Below are positions 1 through 8,458 of a stretch of 64,000 nucleotides of DNA, piece after piece. The translations under genes were made by a program, and so were the position numbers. The stretch spans positions 1 through 64,000 of the forward strand of contig DASXUJ010000075.1 in NCBI GenBank assembly GCA_036504895.1, in the 5' to 3' direction. Origin of the DNA: Syntrophorhabdaceae bacterium (GTDB taxonomy: Bacteria; Desulfobacterota; Syntrophorhabdia; Syntrophorhabdales; Syntrophorhabdaceae). The notes beneath the pieces are model-generated. The model saw only the letters and a program-made list of their open reading frames with translations, was not told where the DNA came from and did no database searches. Position 1 is the stretch's first letter; each line of letters begins with the position of its first letter.

Positions 1-422
1 TTAGCCTGCCTCCTGTACCATTCCATAAAAAGCTTCCTTCCCTCCGCGCTTTTGTCGGACCTCAGGATGAAAGCGCCATAACAAAGACTGAGAGGGACGC
101 CATTTTCAGTTTCGATGATCTTAAGGGGGTAATGCTCACCATGATAGAGAAAAGTCTCTCCGGAGATGAACTTTTTCTCCTGCCCCGGCCTTTCGGGGTT
201 CTCCGCCCTTTCGGTGATTTTCTTCCTCACCCATGGCTCCTTGTCCCTGAAAAAACGGTCGATTTCCGCCCTGGAGACCCGCTCGGGCGCCAGCAGCACG
301 ACAGAGCCATCGCGCTTTATCTGGAGGGTGAGGGTCTTTTTTCTTTTCTTGCTTCGGATAAGCTCATAGCTCAGTTGAGAGCCAGGGTCAGATTTCAAGC
401 TCCTCTCCCTTATGGGGCACAT
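1..422 (-). CDS. DUF45/YgjP-like M48-family metallopeptidase, C-terminus off the left edge
   Basis: The minus frame stays open from the window edge to an ATG at 422. Its translation shows the N-terminal half typical of YgjP/DUF45 proteins: SYELIRSKKRKTLTLQIK, then a beta-rich stretch with FFRDKEPWVRKKI and LYHGEHYPLKI, ending at the edge with LFMEWYRRQA. The HExxH zinc site of the family would lie beyond the edge and cannot be seen. The ATG overlaps the last 35 bases of the upstream metallo-beta-lactamase gene, so the two are probably co-transcribed. No good ribosome site precedes the ATG, and a TTG at 398 is an alternative start. The family is intracellular; its substrate is poorly defined. 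Confidence 0.8.
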   Translation of the reverse strand, partial: MCPIRERSLKSDPGSQLSYELIRSKKRKKTLTLQIKRDGSVVLLAPERVSRAEIDRFFRDKEPWVRKKITERAENPERPGQEKKFISGETFLYHGEHYPLKIIETENGVPLSLCYGAFILRSDKSAEGRKLFMEWYRRQA

Positions 423-1770
423 AGGTCTTAAGCCCCAGCTTCTCCCTCACCACCGTCTCGAACTCCAGGCATACCGCTTCCTCGCCATGGACGATAAAGA
501 TCTCCGGATCTTCGGTGAAGGTGCCGAGCCACTCGAGCAGTTCCTTCTGGTCCGCATGAGCGGAGAAACCGTTTATGGTATGTACCTTTGCCCTGATGGC
601 GATCTCTTCACCGAGAACTCGGACCGTCCTGGCCCCGTCGACGATGAACCTGCCCAAAGTGCCTTTTACCTGGAAGCCGGTGAAGATGATGCTGCATTCG
701 GTTCTCCAGAGGTTATGCTTGAAATGGTGCCTGATGCGACCCCCTTCGCACATCCCGCTGCCTGCGATAATAATCGCTCCCGATTTTATTTTATTAAGGG
801 CCATCGATTCTTCGGGGGTTTTCGTAAAGTGGAGCCTCATCCCGTCCGTCCCCTGGGCCTTGAACATATTGACCGCTTCGGGGTCGAAATATTCGGGGTG
901 ATGAAGATATATCTGGGTCGCCTTGTCGGCAAGGGGACTATCCACATAGACATCCAGGGGAGGAAGCCTCTTCTCCTTTATCAGCTGGCTCAATATGTAG
1001 AGTATGTCCTGCGTTCGTCCCACAGCGAAGGCAGGCATGAGAACATTGCCTCTTCTTTTTAATGTGTCGGAAACAGCCTGGGCAAGCTCGTCGATGCTCT
1101 CCTGAATGCCCTTATGGAACCTGTTTCCATACGTAGATTCGACCAATACATAATTTGCCTTCTGTATGTGGTGGGGGTCGTTTATTATGAAATTCTCTTT
1201 CTTGCCCACATCGCCGGAAAAGACTATCTTTTTTTCTCCCCCGGGGCTGTCATACCAGATTTCGAGGGAACTGGAGCCGAGGATATGGCCCGCGTCTATA
1301 AACCGGTATTTTACGCCCGGCGCAAGGTCGCGCGGTTCTTCGTATTTCACCCTTTCGATCAATGCCACGACCCTCTTCACGTCCTCCTCGCGATAGAGAG
1401 GCTCGATTATCTCGTCCCTTCCCGCACGATGAGATTTCTTTGTCGCCCACTCGGCGTCCTTTTCCTGGATGTGGGCCGAGTCGGAGAGCATGATCTCCAG
1501 AAGATCGGCCGTTCCGTGGGTGGCGATGATCCTCCCGTGGAACCCGTCCATCACGAGCTTGGGCAATAGGCCCGAGTGGTCGAGGTGGGCATGGGTGACG
1601 AGAAGATAATCTATCGCGGCCGGATCGAAGGCAAAGGGGGTCCTGTTGATATCGTCCCCATTCTTGCCCTGGTACATTCCGCAATCCACGAGGATCTGCG
1701 TCTTTCCCGCCGTCAGATGATAACATGAGCCGGTCACAACCCGCGCGGCCCCCAAGAACCGTATCTTCAT
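388..1770 (-). CDS. beta-CASP metallo-beta-lactamase fold RNA-processing exonuclease
   Basis: A 460-residue cytoplasmic protein. The zinc-binding THAHLDHSG motif is near residues 59-67, and further metallo-beta-lactamase residues follow (GHILGSSS, FSGDVG). The second half carries beta-CASP features: a glycine-rich GSGMCEGGRIRHH segment and the terminal FIVHGEEAV motif of the YSH1/CPSF-73-like group. Known members are RNA endo- or exonucleases acting in RNA maturation and decay; this specific role is inferred from family. It is the first gene of a pair with the DUF45 peptidase, whose start lies inside its 3' end. Length is normal for the family. Confidence 0.9.
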   Translation of the reverse strand: MKIRFLGAARVVTGSCYHLTAGKTQILVDCGMYQGKNGDDINRTPFAFDPAAIDYLLVTHAHLDHSGLLPKLVMDGFHGRIIATHGTADLLEIMLSDSAHIQEKDAEWATKKSHRAGRDEIIEPLYREEDVKRVVALIERVKYEEPRDLAPGVKYRFIDAGHILGSSSLEIWYDSPGGEKKIVFSGDVGKKENFIINDPHHIQKANYVLVESTYGNRFHKGIQESIDELAQAVSDTLKRRGNVLMPAFAVGRTQDILYILSQLIKEKRLPPLDVYVDSPLADKATQIYLHHPEYFDPEAVNMFKAQGTDGMRLHFTKTPEESMALNKIKSGAIIIAGSGMCEGGRIRHHFKHNLWRTECSIIFTGFQVKGTLGRFIVDGARTVRVLGEEIAIRAKVHTINGFSAHADQKELLEWLGTFTEDPEIFIVHGEEAVCLEFETVVREKLGLKTYVPHKGEELEI

Positions 1771-1911
1771 AAGCCACCTCTATTTGAATGTTATTTTACA
1801 ATGATGATCGGGAAAGATTATATATTGAGAAGGGTTTCTTTACAAGGGTATGGTGCCGCAATGCGGCCGGACCGGTATTGGTGATAGAATCCAGCCGCGC
1901 GTAGGATGGCT

Positions 1912-2130
1912 TTAGACTGCGTTTGCCTTATTCTTTTTATTCAATTTCGAGGCGTATACCTTTACGGCCTTCATCTCCTGGTCTTCCCAACGTCTCTGGG
2001 CCCTCTCGCCCCGCCGGGTAGGATAGCCGTCGTACACCCTTTTCCCGCAGATCACGCACGCGTGGACCATGATGAGGTTGCCCATATCGTCGTCCCTGTA
2101 CATCTCGATCTTACATGTGGGGCATAGCAT
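1912..2130 (-). CDS. small zinc-ribbon protein of unknown function
   Basis: A 72-residue protein beginning MLCPTCKIEM, with a second CVIC pair about 20 residues on, so two CxxC knuckles can make a zinc ribbon. The C-terminal half is charged and helix-prone (RRWEDQEMKAV, KLNKKNKAN), which suggests nucleic-acid or protein binding, but no family is recognised. It lies 12 bases downstream of the small exported protein on the same strand and is probably co-transcribed with it. Confidence 0.7.
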   Translation of the reverse strand: MLCPTCKIEMYRDDDMGNLIMVHACVICGKRVYDGYPTRRGERAQRRWEDQEMKAVKVYASKLNKKNKANAV

Positions 2131-2142
2131 AGTCTCCTCCTG

Positions 2143-2397
2143 TTACTTGGTTTGGGGAACCCGCCCTCTGTTTCGCCCGTCTATCAAGAAATTGCCGTTC
2201 TGCAGCATCTGCCACGCTCTTTCCTTGTCCCTCTCTTCTTCGCGCACCGCCTGCTCGTCGGACCCGATCACATAACTCGTCTTGTCCTTGTCCTTTAGTA
2301 CTTCCATCGAATCCCGGGCCTCCAGGGGCCAACCAAAACCGCTCAATACCATGAACGCCCCGACAACCAACAAAATGGGAAGCCACCTAACTCTCAT
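2143..2397 (-). CDS. small exported protein of unknown function
   Basis: From the ATG at 2397 the protein is 84 residues and begins MRVRWLPILLVVGAFMVLSG, a signal peptide or membrane anchor. The rest is hydrophilic and charged (KDKDKTSYVIGSDEQ, REEERDKERAW). A GGGGTGG ribosome site supports this start. A TTG at 2442 in the same frame has an even better AAAGGAGG eight bases upstream, but it would place an acidic 15-residue extension before the signal sequence. No family is recognised. It forms a pair with the zinc-ribbon gene. Confidence 0.6.
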   Translation of the reverse strand: MRVRWLPILLVVGAFMVLSGFGWPLEARDSMEVLKDKDKTSYVIGSDEQAVREEERDKERAWQMLQNGNFLIDGRNRGRVPQTK

Positions 2398-2740
2398 TTT
2401 ATCCACCCCTCTATCTTCATCATAAGCATCGAACACCCTCAAAGAGAATGCCTCCTTTCCATATAATCGGCAAAAAAATCATTTTATTAAATTTCTTTTC
2501 CTATCCTTTTAATCAACTTATCCGGAATGATCTCCTTTTTGAATATCATTTCCCTCTCACACAAAGATTAGCAACATTAGTGCCACCTTTTTTCGTCTTC
2601 CCCTTCGCCTGAAACCAGCCTCAATGAAGCTCCCCCTCTAATTTTGCTTCTCATAAAAAAACGAGATATGATAGATTTATGCTATAGATGAGGGTCGGGT
2701 CGTGAAGTGCCCGGGGCGAATACCTTAAGGAGGTGCGGAA
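2398..2740. other. AT-rich divergent intergenic region
   Basis: This 343-base stretch separates a minus-strand gene from the plus-strand pentapeptide gene A. It is clearly more AT-rich than its surroundings and shows no coding potential. It should hold the promoters of both genes; the only convincing one is listed separately at 2644. Confidence 0.6.
2644..2672 (+). promoter_or_regulatory. candidate sigma-70 promoter of pentapeptide gene A
   Basis: TTGCTT and TATGAT are separated by exactly 17 bases, about 70 bases upstream of the pentapeptide start. The -35 box is only a partial match, so confidence is limited. Confidence 0.4.
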
Positions 2741-3259
2741 ATGGCGAGAGCGATTTTGTCCGGTCTTGTATCCCTGTTATTCTGCGTTGCCTTTATTTTC
2801 TGCGGAAACGGATTCTGTTTTAATGATGAAGATGTGCAGAAGCTTAAGAAAACAGGCCAGTGTCCGGGATGCGACCTTGCGGGGGCCTACCTCACGGGCT
2901 CGAAGCTTCCCGGGGCGAATCTCAGCGGTGCAAACCTTTCCAATGCGAGCATGTCCAGTTCCGATCTTGCAGGGGCAAATCTGAGCGGCGCCAATCTGTT
3001 CGGAATAAATATGACCGCCGCCAAAATGCCCGGCGCCACACTTAAGAATGCCCAGATGAAGTCTGCCATCCTGACCGGCGCAATACTCCAAAACGCCGAC
3101 CTGACCAATGCAAACCTTACAGGCATAGCCTTATGGGATGCAAACCTGACCGGCGCAAACCTGACCGGCGCCACCTTCACAAAAGCGAATCTGGGGGGCG
3201 CCATGTGGACGGACGGAATAAAATGTAAGGAAGAGTCAGTGGGAGTCTGCAATAAATAA
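2741..3259 (+). CDS. secreted pentapeptide-repeat protein (paralogue A)
   Basis: A 172-residue protein with an N-terminal signal peptide and about 20 tandem A(N/D)LxG-type pentapeptides between residues 45 and 155, predicted to fold as a right-handed quadrilateral beta-helix. Both ends carry caps shared with three other proteins in this window: a DVxxLxxTxxCxxCDL entry cap and a WxxGxxCxxxSxGxC exit cap ending CNK. The start is fixed by AAGGAGG nine bases upstream. The cysteines and signal peptide point to an oxidised, exported protein. The molecular role is unknown; pentapeptide folds are used as binding scaffolds or nucleic-acid mimics in other families. Confidence 0.9.
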   Translation: MARAILSGLVSLLFCVAFIFCGNGFCFNDEDVQKLKKTGQCPGCDLAGAYLTGSKLPGANLSGANLSNASMSSSDLAGANLSGANLFGINMTAAKMPGATLKNAQMKSAILTGAILQNADLTNANLTGIALWDANLTGANLTGATFTKANLGGAMWTDGIKCKEESVGVCNK

Positions 3260-3374
3260 TTGAAGAGGGGGTATTGGAGAGGCGAAGGCATTTAATGATA
3301 TGACGAAGTTGCGGAAAAGCGGATCGAGCGCAGGACGGCGGGAACGGAGATTTCCGGGATCAGGGGATAGGGCA

Positions 3375-3400
3375 GCCTAAACACGCCCGTAGGTTTAGGC
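3375..3400. terminator. hairpin between pentapeptide gene A and HU gene
   Basis: GCCTAAAC and GTTTAGGC form a perfect 8-bp stem around a 10-base loop, between two convergent genes. No long T run follows on either strand, so terminator function is only suggested by position. A second palindrome, GCCGCGCGGC, lies closer to the HU stop codon near 3430. Confidence 0.35.
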
Positions 3401-3453
3401 CACCAGTAGAAATGTTCTCAGGCAGGCGCGGCCGCGCGGCCGCTCCCTTGGAT

Positions 3454-3759
3454 TTATTTAGTCTTTTTTGCTTTTCCTTTTCCTGCGGCATTGACGGTAT
3501 CTTTGAGACCCTTTCCGGGGGTGAACTTGGGAGCTTTCTTCGCCGCGATCTTTATTTCCTGTCCTGTTTTGGGGTTTCTACCTTTTCTCGCTTTTCTCGT
3601 GGTAACGGAGAAGGTTCCAAAACCTACGATCGATACCTTGTCTCCTTTTTGGAGCGCATCTTTGACGGAGCCGACGACGACCTCAAAGGCTTTCGCTGCG
3701 GTACTTTTCGTGACCTTGATCTCTTTTGCAATCTTTTCCACAATTTCAGTTTTTGTCAT
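3454..3759 (-). CDS. HU-family nucleoid DNA-binding protein
   Basis: A 101-residue protein matching HU/IHF across its length: N-terminal MTKTEIVEKIAKE dimerisation helices, the GFGTF turn near residues 47-51, and the DNA-binding arm with RKGRNPKTG near 57-66. The C-terminus is extended by a short lysine/alanine-rich tail (GKGKAKKTK) that is not part of the basic fold and may strengthen DNA contact. A very strong GAGGAGGTAAGG ribosome site precedes the ATG, as expected for an abundant protein. It bends and compacts DNA. It is transcribed alone. Confidence 0.95.
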   Translation of the reverse strand: MTKTEIVEKIAKEIKVTKSTAAKAFEVVVGSVKDALQKGDKVSIVGFGTFSVTTRKARKGRNPKTGQEIKIAAKKAPKFTPGKGLKDTVNAAGKGKAKKTK

Positions 3760-4125
3760 CTACCTTACCTCCTCGTATGTAATAATATCAGGCAAAATAA
3801 GTCTGCCTGCACTGCAGACCGTTGCAGAAACGGCATCTAGTGGAACATTATTACACAACTATTTATAAATGCAAGCATTTTTTGTAGATAGAGAAAAAAA
3901 ATACCAAAATAATGATAAAAAGGCATAATATTTTGGTAATGTCGGCGTCGCAGCCTCATTATTCCTCATCCTTTCCAAAATGTCACATGAGGATTTTTCT
4001 GATATTTGGGGCGGAATGGGTGGAAGATTGTTTGTTAAAATTCTAATCTATTGTTCCCGAGACCGTGGCCCTGAATTCGGGCCGTATTAAGGTCTTGGCA
4101 AAAGCCCATTCAGGAGGAATAGAAT
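3760..4125. other. intergenic region upstream of the HU gene
   Basis: The 366-base region between the divergent HU and hydrolase genes has no reading frame of note. The part next to HU is strongly AT-rich, as expected for a strong promoter, but I cannot place one unambiguous -35/-10 pair. A perfect inverted repeat within it is listed at 3902. Confidence 0.5.
3902..3938. promoter_or_regulatory. perfect 10-bp inverted repeat, possible operator
   Basis: TACCAAAATA and TATTTTGGTA are perfect inverted copies separated by 17 AT-rich bases, about 145 bases upstream of the HU start codon. Arm length and AT content suit a dimeric repressor or a nucleoid-protein site; a transcript hairpin is also possible. 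No regulator is identified. Confidence 0.35.
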
Positions 4126-5091
4126 ATGGCAGATCCGGAAGACCGGTTCGACGATAAAATAGATCCGGAGACAAAGGCTTTTCTCGAAGCAGCACGGAAG
4201 GCTGAACTCCCGCCCCTTTCACGGGAGACATACGTTGAAAGGAGAAGGTTCGTGGATGTCATGGCGCTCAAAACTTCGCCCTCCTTGAAAGGCATAAAAA
4301 GCAGGGAGGATCGAACAATTCATGGATCGGAAGGAGAGATACCGGTCAGGGTCTATACCCCCGAGGGCGAAGGTCCCTTTCCCGTGTTACTTTTTTTTCA
4401 TGGGGGAGGCTGGGTGGTGGGAAGCCTGGCAATGGAGGAGCATGTCTGCCTGGCACTCGCGGAGAAGACCCCTTGCCTTGTCCTTTCCGTTGATTACAGG
4501 CTCGCCCCGGAGCATCCTTTCCCCGCGGGCCTCCATGATTGTTACGACGCCTTTCTCTGGGCCCGTGCCGAGGCCCACACTTTCGGCGGCGATGGAGAAA
4601 GGATCGCATTAAGCGGTGAAAGCGCCGGAGCCAATCTCGCTGCAGCTCTCACGCTCCTGGCAAGGGACAGGGGTGTGCCCGCGGCGGCGCTTCAGGTCCT
4701 CTTCAATCCGGTGACGGACCTTACCTCCTTTAATACCGCGTCTCATCGTAAATTCGCCCGTGGTTTCATCCTGAGCCTGGAGGACATGGAGGCTACCCGT
4801 TCCCTTTATGTGCCCCGCGAGGAGGACCTCTCCGATCCTTATGTATCTCCCTTATGCGCACGGAGCTTGCGGGGGCTGCCTTCCGCCCTGGTCATAACTT
4901 CAGGTTTCGATCCTTTACGGGACGAGGGAGAAGCGTATGCGAAGCGACTGAAAGATGAAGGTGTGCAGGTGAGGCTCATCCGCTATAAAGATACAATCCA
5001 CGGGTTCATCTATTTTTTGAGATCGAGTGAAAATACCAAAGATGCACTCAAGGCGGCATCGGACGCACTACGGGAGGCATTCGGAACATAG
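4126..5091 (+). CDS. alpha/beta hydrolase, hormone-sensitive-lipase-like esterase
   Basis: A 321-residue soluble esterase. The oxyanion motif FFHGGGWVVGS lies near residue 90, and the nucleophile elbow GESAGANLAA near 163 has Ser in a GESAG context. A later Asp in SGFDPLRDE and His in DTIHGFIYF complete the triad. This is the HSL (family IV) pattern, acting on short acyl esters; the natural substrate is unknown. AGGAGG lies eight bases before the ATG. It converges with the ArsC-like gene with only nine bases between the stops and appears monocistronic. Confidence 0.9.
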   Translation: MADPEDRFDDKIDPETKAFLEAARKAELPPLSRETYVERRRFVDVMALKTSPSLKGIKSREDRTIHGSEGEIPVRVYTPEGEGPFPVLLFFHGGGWVVGSLAMEEHVCLALAEKTPCLVLSVDYRLAPEHPFPAGLHDCYDAFLWARAEAHTFGGDGERIALSGESAGANLAAALTLLARDRGVPAAALQVLFNPVTDLTSFNTASHRKFARGFILSLEDMEATRSLYVPREEDLSDPYVSPLCARSLRGLPSALVITSGFDPLRDEGEAYAKRLKDEGVQVRLIRYKDTIHGFIYFLRSSENTKDALKAASDALREAFGT

Positions 5092-5100
5092 AAAAGGAGA

Positions 5101-5448
5101 TTATTCTTCCTGCTCCCACTCCCTCCATATAACGGGAGCGTACCCCACAGTCGCCTTCTGACCGTTTCTCACGATGGGAGTTTTAATGAGCAGGGGATGG
5201 TTGAGCAATTCCTCTTCCGCGTCATGGGTGAGATACCTGAGGTTCAGCCGGGCATACTCCTTGCCCTCTTTGTCGACCATATTTTCGATCCCTACCGCCG
5301 CTTTTATCCGGGAGAGCTCTCCTTTGCTCAACCCTTTTTGGGCAAGATTGACAAATTGAAAGGCGATACCTCTTTCTTTAAAATATCTTTGCGCCTTTCG
5401 TGTATCCTGGCATTTATCGGTGCCGAATATCTGAATATTCATATTCAC
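5101..5448 (-). CDS. ArsC/Spx-family thioredoxin-fold protein
   Basis: A 115-residue protein of the ArsC/YffB/Spx family. The N-terminal FGTDKCQDTRKAQRYF has the single active-site cysteine and the TRKA signature, and the central TPIVRNG corresponds to the conserved cis-Pro region. It lacks the second cysteine of CxxC Spx regulators, so it is more like YffB or a glutathione/thiol-linked reductase than a redox-sensing Spx. True arsenate reduction cannot be claimed; no ars genes are nearby. Confidence 0.8.
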   Translation of the reverse strand: MNMNIQIFGTDKCQDTRKAQRYFKERGIAFQFVNLAQKGLSKGELSRIKAAVGIENMVDKEGKEYARLNLRYLTHDAEEELLNHPLLIKTPIVRNGQKATVGYAPVIWREWEQEE

Positions 5449-5632
5449 AAGACCTTGTCCGATTTGATGACTATAAGAATATCACAAAAGCCGAACCTTT
5501 TCACAACTCCCCGGAATGGGAGATCGGTTACTGCCCAAGAGCTAAAGATTTTTTGCTTCAGAACGATAATAGTATACGGTATGATATTCAGCATAAGCCC
5601 ACATTATTGGTATAGTTATAGGGGGAAGCGTA

Positions 5633-6514
5633 GTGATCGAGAACTTTAGGGAAAAGGTTGAGGAGACCATCAATTTTTTGCCGCCCATGCCGTCGATCAT
5701 GATGGAGTTGATCGACGCGCTCAATAACGAAGATGTCGATCTCAGGTCCCTCGGCAAGATCATATCGAGAGACCCGGCAATGGTGATGAATGTTCTTAAG
5801 ATTGCCAATTCGGCTTTTTACGGCCTGCCCACAAAGATCACCAACATCGAACAGGCAGTCCGGATGCTCGGAACGAATGAAATCACGTCCCTGTGCATCT
5901 CGTGCAGCGCAAGCCGCTCCTTGAAGCCGCCCAAGGGAGTGGAGACCTTGAACATGAAGGAGTTCTGGCGCCATTCCGTTGCCACCGGCGTGATCGGAAA
6001 GATACTCTGCAACAAGCTGAGCATGGGACGGCTCGAGAGCCTTTATCTTGCCGGCCTGGTCCATGACGTGGGAAAAGTGGTACTCGACAGGTTTATTCAT
6101 GATGCGTACAGGCAGATCGTGGAGCTCACCTATAAAGAAAATATATCCATCCTCGAGGCGGAAACAATGGTCGTGGGGGCATCCCATGATATCGTCGGCG
6201 GCTGGCTTATGGAGAGATGGCGCCTGCCCCCTATATTCGGGGAAGTGGCGCGTTACCATCATGCGGTGAATGAGACCCCGGATAAAAGCGTGGTAGTGGT
6301 GGCCCTCATCAATATGGCAGACCAACTCGCCCGGCTCAAGGGATATGGTTTCGGAGGAGACAGGAACGGCGTCGATTTCTCCATCACCGACGCCTTTAAA
6401 ATACTTCAAAAGAAAAACCGTGATCTCGCCGATCTCGACGTCTTTAAGCTCGTATGGGACCTTGACGGGGCCCATGAAGAGATCGAAGAGATGGAGCGCA
6501 TTGTAAACCGCTGA
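5633..6514 (+). CDS. HDOD-domain signalling protein
   Basis: A 293-residue protein that is almost entirely one HDOD domain: the early LPPMPSIMMELIDALN helix, ISRDPAMVMNVLKIANSAFYG near residues 44-64, and the degenerate HD residues in YLAGLVHDVGKVVLDRF near 137-153. HDOD proteins are non-catalytic relatives of HD phosphohydrolases used in signalling, chemotaxis and stress regulation. The start is a GTG with a GGGGGAAG ribosome site; no ATG option exists upstream. No partner kinase or GGDEF gene is adjacent. Confidence 0.88.
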   Translation: MIENFREKVEETINFLPPMPSIMMELIDALNNEDVDLRSLGKIISRDPAMVMNVLKIANSAFYGLPTKITNIEQAVRMLGTNEITSLCISCSASRSLKPPKGVETLNMKEFWRHSVATGVIGKILCNKLSMGRLESLYLAGLVHDVGKVVLDRFIHDAYRQIVELTYKENISILEAETMVVGASHDIVGGWLMERWRLPPIFGEVARYHHAVNETPDKSVVVVALINMADQLARLKGYGFGGDRNGVDFSITDAFKILQKKNRDLADLDVFKLVWDLDGAHEEIEEMERIVNR

Positions 6515-6529
6515 AGGTTTTATGTTTCC

Positions 6530-8197
6530 TCAGGGGCGCCGGCGGAAGAGCAGCCAGGCCGCCTCTTTCTTCCTTTCCTCCCTCACTACCGGCTCGACCA
6601 CAAAATGTCGTACCTTGAGCCCTCCTTCACCACTATGATAGGCACGCACCCGGTCCTGAATCTCTCTATCCGATATGGTGAGGCGCTCGTGCTGTCTCAG
6701 ATGCTCCATCCATGATTCGACAATAAAAGATTCAACATAGCTGCTGGGGTCGGAAATATCATGGAAGAGATTCCACCGTATCGCCCCGTCCCGGAGGCGG
6801 ATCGACTTGAGGGAGCCCACCGCTTTCATGAAATCTACACCATCTTCGGGTTTGATGGTATATTCCACGATAACCAGTATGGGTTTCTCTTCGAGCTCCA
6901 TCCCCTCCGCCACATGGGTCGCGCCGCCCCAGCCTTCGCTGGGCCTGAGGTCCATCCCCTCGCCCTCCGATAAAGTGAAGGGATAGGTGACGATACCGCC
7001 GATTACGAGGCATCCGGCAGCCACCACAAAGGCAAGGGGGATGCCGAGCCAAGTGGCCACCGCACCCCAGAGGGCGCCTCCACCCGCAAGACCTCCGAAA
7101 AAGACGAACATATAGACCGATACTACCCTGCCCCTTACCCATGTGGGCGTCACTGCCTGGACCACCGTGGAGAGCACGGAGACAAGGACCATCCACCCTA
7201 TGCCGCCCACGCCCATGGCAAGGGCAAGGACCGGGAAGAATCTCACCGCCGACAAAGTAAGGAAGACTGCGGCAAAGGAGAAGGTAATCCCTATGGTCAG
7301 CACGTTCATGGACGCGGCACGCTTCATGCGGGGAAGGATGGTGGCGCCGAAAAGGCCGCCGGCCCCGAAAAACCCGAGGAGGCTTCCATACCCTACCGCG
7401 GAGAGGCCCGCATACGTCCTCGCCAGTATGGGAAGGAATGCCCAAAGAGCGCTGCTCAGAAGGGAAAAGACCGCGATATGGATAAGGGCGGCCTGCACTT
7501 TCGGGGCATTGCGCACGTACCGCATGCCCACGCGCATGGCGCTCATGAGCCGTTCCGCGGGCAGGGAGCTTTCATGGGGGACCCTCCGCCACCTCTTGAG
7601 CACCACCAGGACGCCCCAGAAGGAGAAGGCATTGAGCAGGAAAGTGGCGCCGGGGCCGATCGTCCCCACTAAAAAGCCGCCCAGGGCAGGACCTACGACA
7701 CGGGCGATATTGAAGCCCACGGAACCCAATGTTATGGCAGCGGGAAGCTCGTCCCTGCGTACCAGTTCCGGAATGATCGCCTGCCACGCAGGGGCATTGA
7801 GCGCCGCGCCCACACTAAGGAGGAAGGTAAAGGAGAGAAGCACGACAGGCGTGGTCATGCCGAGGGTGGTGGTGACCCCGAGGCCGAGAGCTGCAATGAA
7901 CATCCAGAACTGCGAAAAGAGGAGCAGCCTTCGTCTGTCCAGTATGTCGGCAAGTGCCCCTGCCGGCAGTGCGAGGAGAAAGAAGGGCAGCATGGTAGCA
8001 GTCTGCACGATAGCGACAATGAAAGTGGATGTCGTAAGGGACGTCATGAGCCACGATACCGCAACGTCACGCATCCAGGTGCCTACAAGGGAGACTACAT
8101 TGGCAATCCAGAGGCTCCGGAAGAAGGGATCGGACAGGGGGCTCCAGGTGGAAGGGGGCCTATTTTCTTCAGGGGGCATAGAGGGCAACCGGTTCAT
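6530..8197 (-). CDS. MFS transporter (MFS_3/EntS-like) with a C-terminal monooxygenase-like domain
   Basis: A 555-residue inner-membrane protein. Residues 1-420 give about 12 membrane spans with typical MFS loop motifs (ALADILDRRR, TWVRGRVVSV). Residues 440-540 form a soluble tail resembling an antibiotic-biosynthesis-monooxygenase (ABM) fold (VIVEYTIKPEDG, VESFIVESWMEHLRQHERLT). This architecture is that of the transmembrane secretion effector or MFS_3 group, which includes enterobactin exporters; the substrate is unknown. It converges with the HDOD gene with 15 bases between stops. A second MFS_3 protein, without the tail, lies at 54.2 kb. Confidence 0.85.
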   Translation of the reverse strand: MNRLPSMPPEENRPPSTWSPLSDPFFRSLWIANVVSLVGTWMRDVAVSWLMTSLTTSTFIVAIVQTATMLPFFLLALPAGALADILDRRRLLLFSQFWMFIAALGLGVTTTLGMTTPVVLLSFTFLLSVGAALNAPAWQAIIPELVRRDELPAAITLGSVGFNIARVVGPALGGFLVGTIGPGATFLLNAFSFWGVLVVLKRWRRVPHESSLPAERLMSAMRVGMRYVRNAPKVQAALIHIAVFSLLSSALWAFLPILARTYAGLSAVGYGSLLGFFGAGGLFGATILPRMKRAASMNVLTIGITFSFAAVFLTLSAVRFFPVLALAMGVGGIGWMVLVSVLSTVVQAVTPTWVRGRVVSVYMFVFFGGLAGGGALWGAVATWLGIPLAFVVAAGCLVIGGIVTYPFTLSEGEGMDLRPSEGWGGATHVAEGMELEEKPILVIVEYTIKPEDGVDFMKAVGSLKSIRLRDGAIRWNLFHDISDPSSYVESFIVESWMEHLRQHERLTISDREIQDRVRAYHSGEGGLKVRHFVVEPVVREERKKEAAWLLFRRRP

Positions 8198-8328
8198 TCA
8201 TATATTTCATTTTTCAGTATATCAGAGGATCGACTTTTTTCAAAGTTCGGTGAAAGGCGGAACACATGCCCCCTGGGGCGCCCGCTCGGGACAGGCCCCG
8301 GCGGAGAGGGCGTAAGCATAGAATTATG

Positions 8329-8355
8329 TTGACAAAAAGAGGTGCACCGTATGAT
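8329..8355 (+). promoter_or_regulatory. candidate promoter of the subtilase gene
   Basis: A perfect TTGACA is followed by TATGAT, about 105 bases upstream of the protease ATG. The spacer is short (15 bases); shifting the -10 to TGATAA would restore 17. Confidence 0.45.
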
Positions 8356-8458
8356 AACAATCTTACCCAATTATACAAACGGCTGCGGAACAGATCTGTC
8401 TCATTGAGAATAAAAATGACGGGTGAAGATCCCTGTCCGCAAGCAATAAGGAGACCCT

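Noticed and set aside
5101-5448. Naming the ArsC/Spx-like gene as arsenate reductase
   Set aside because: There is only a single conserved cysteine and no arsenic-resistance genes nearby; the family is broader than arsenate reduction.
7143-8315. 390-codon plus-strand frame opposite the MFS transporter
   Set aside because: It is antisense to a clear transporter gene, Arg/Thr-rich and without family features.
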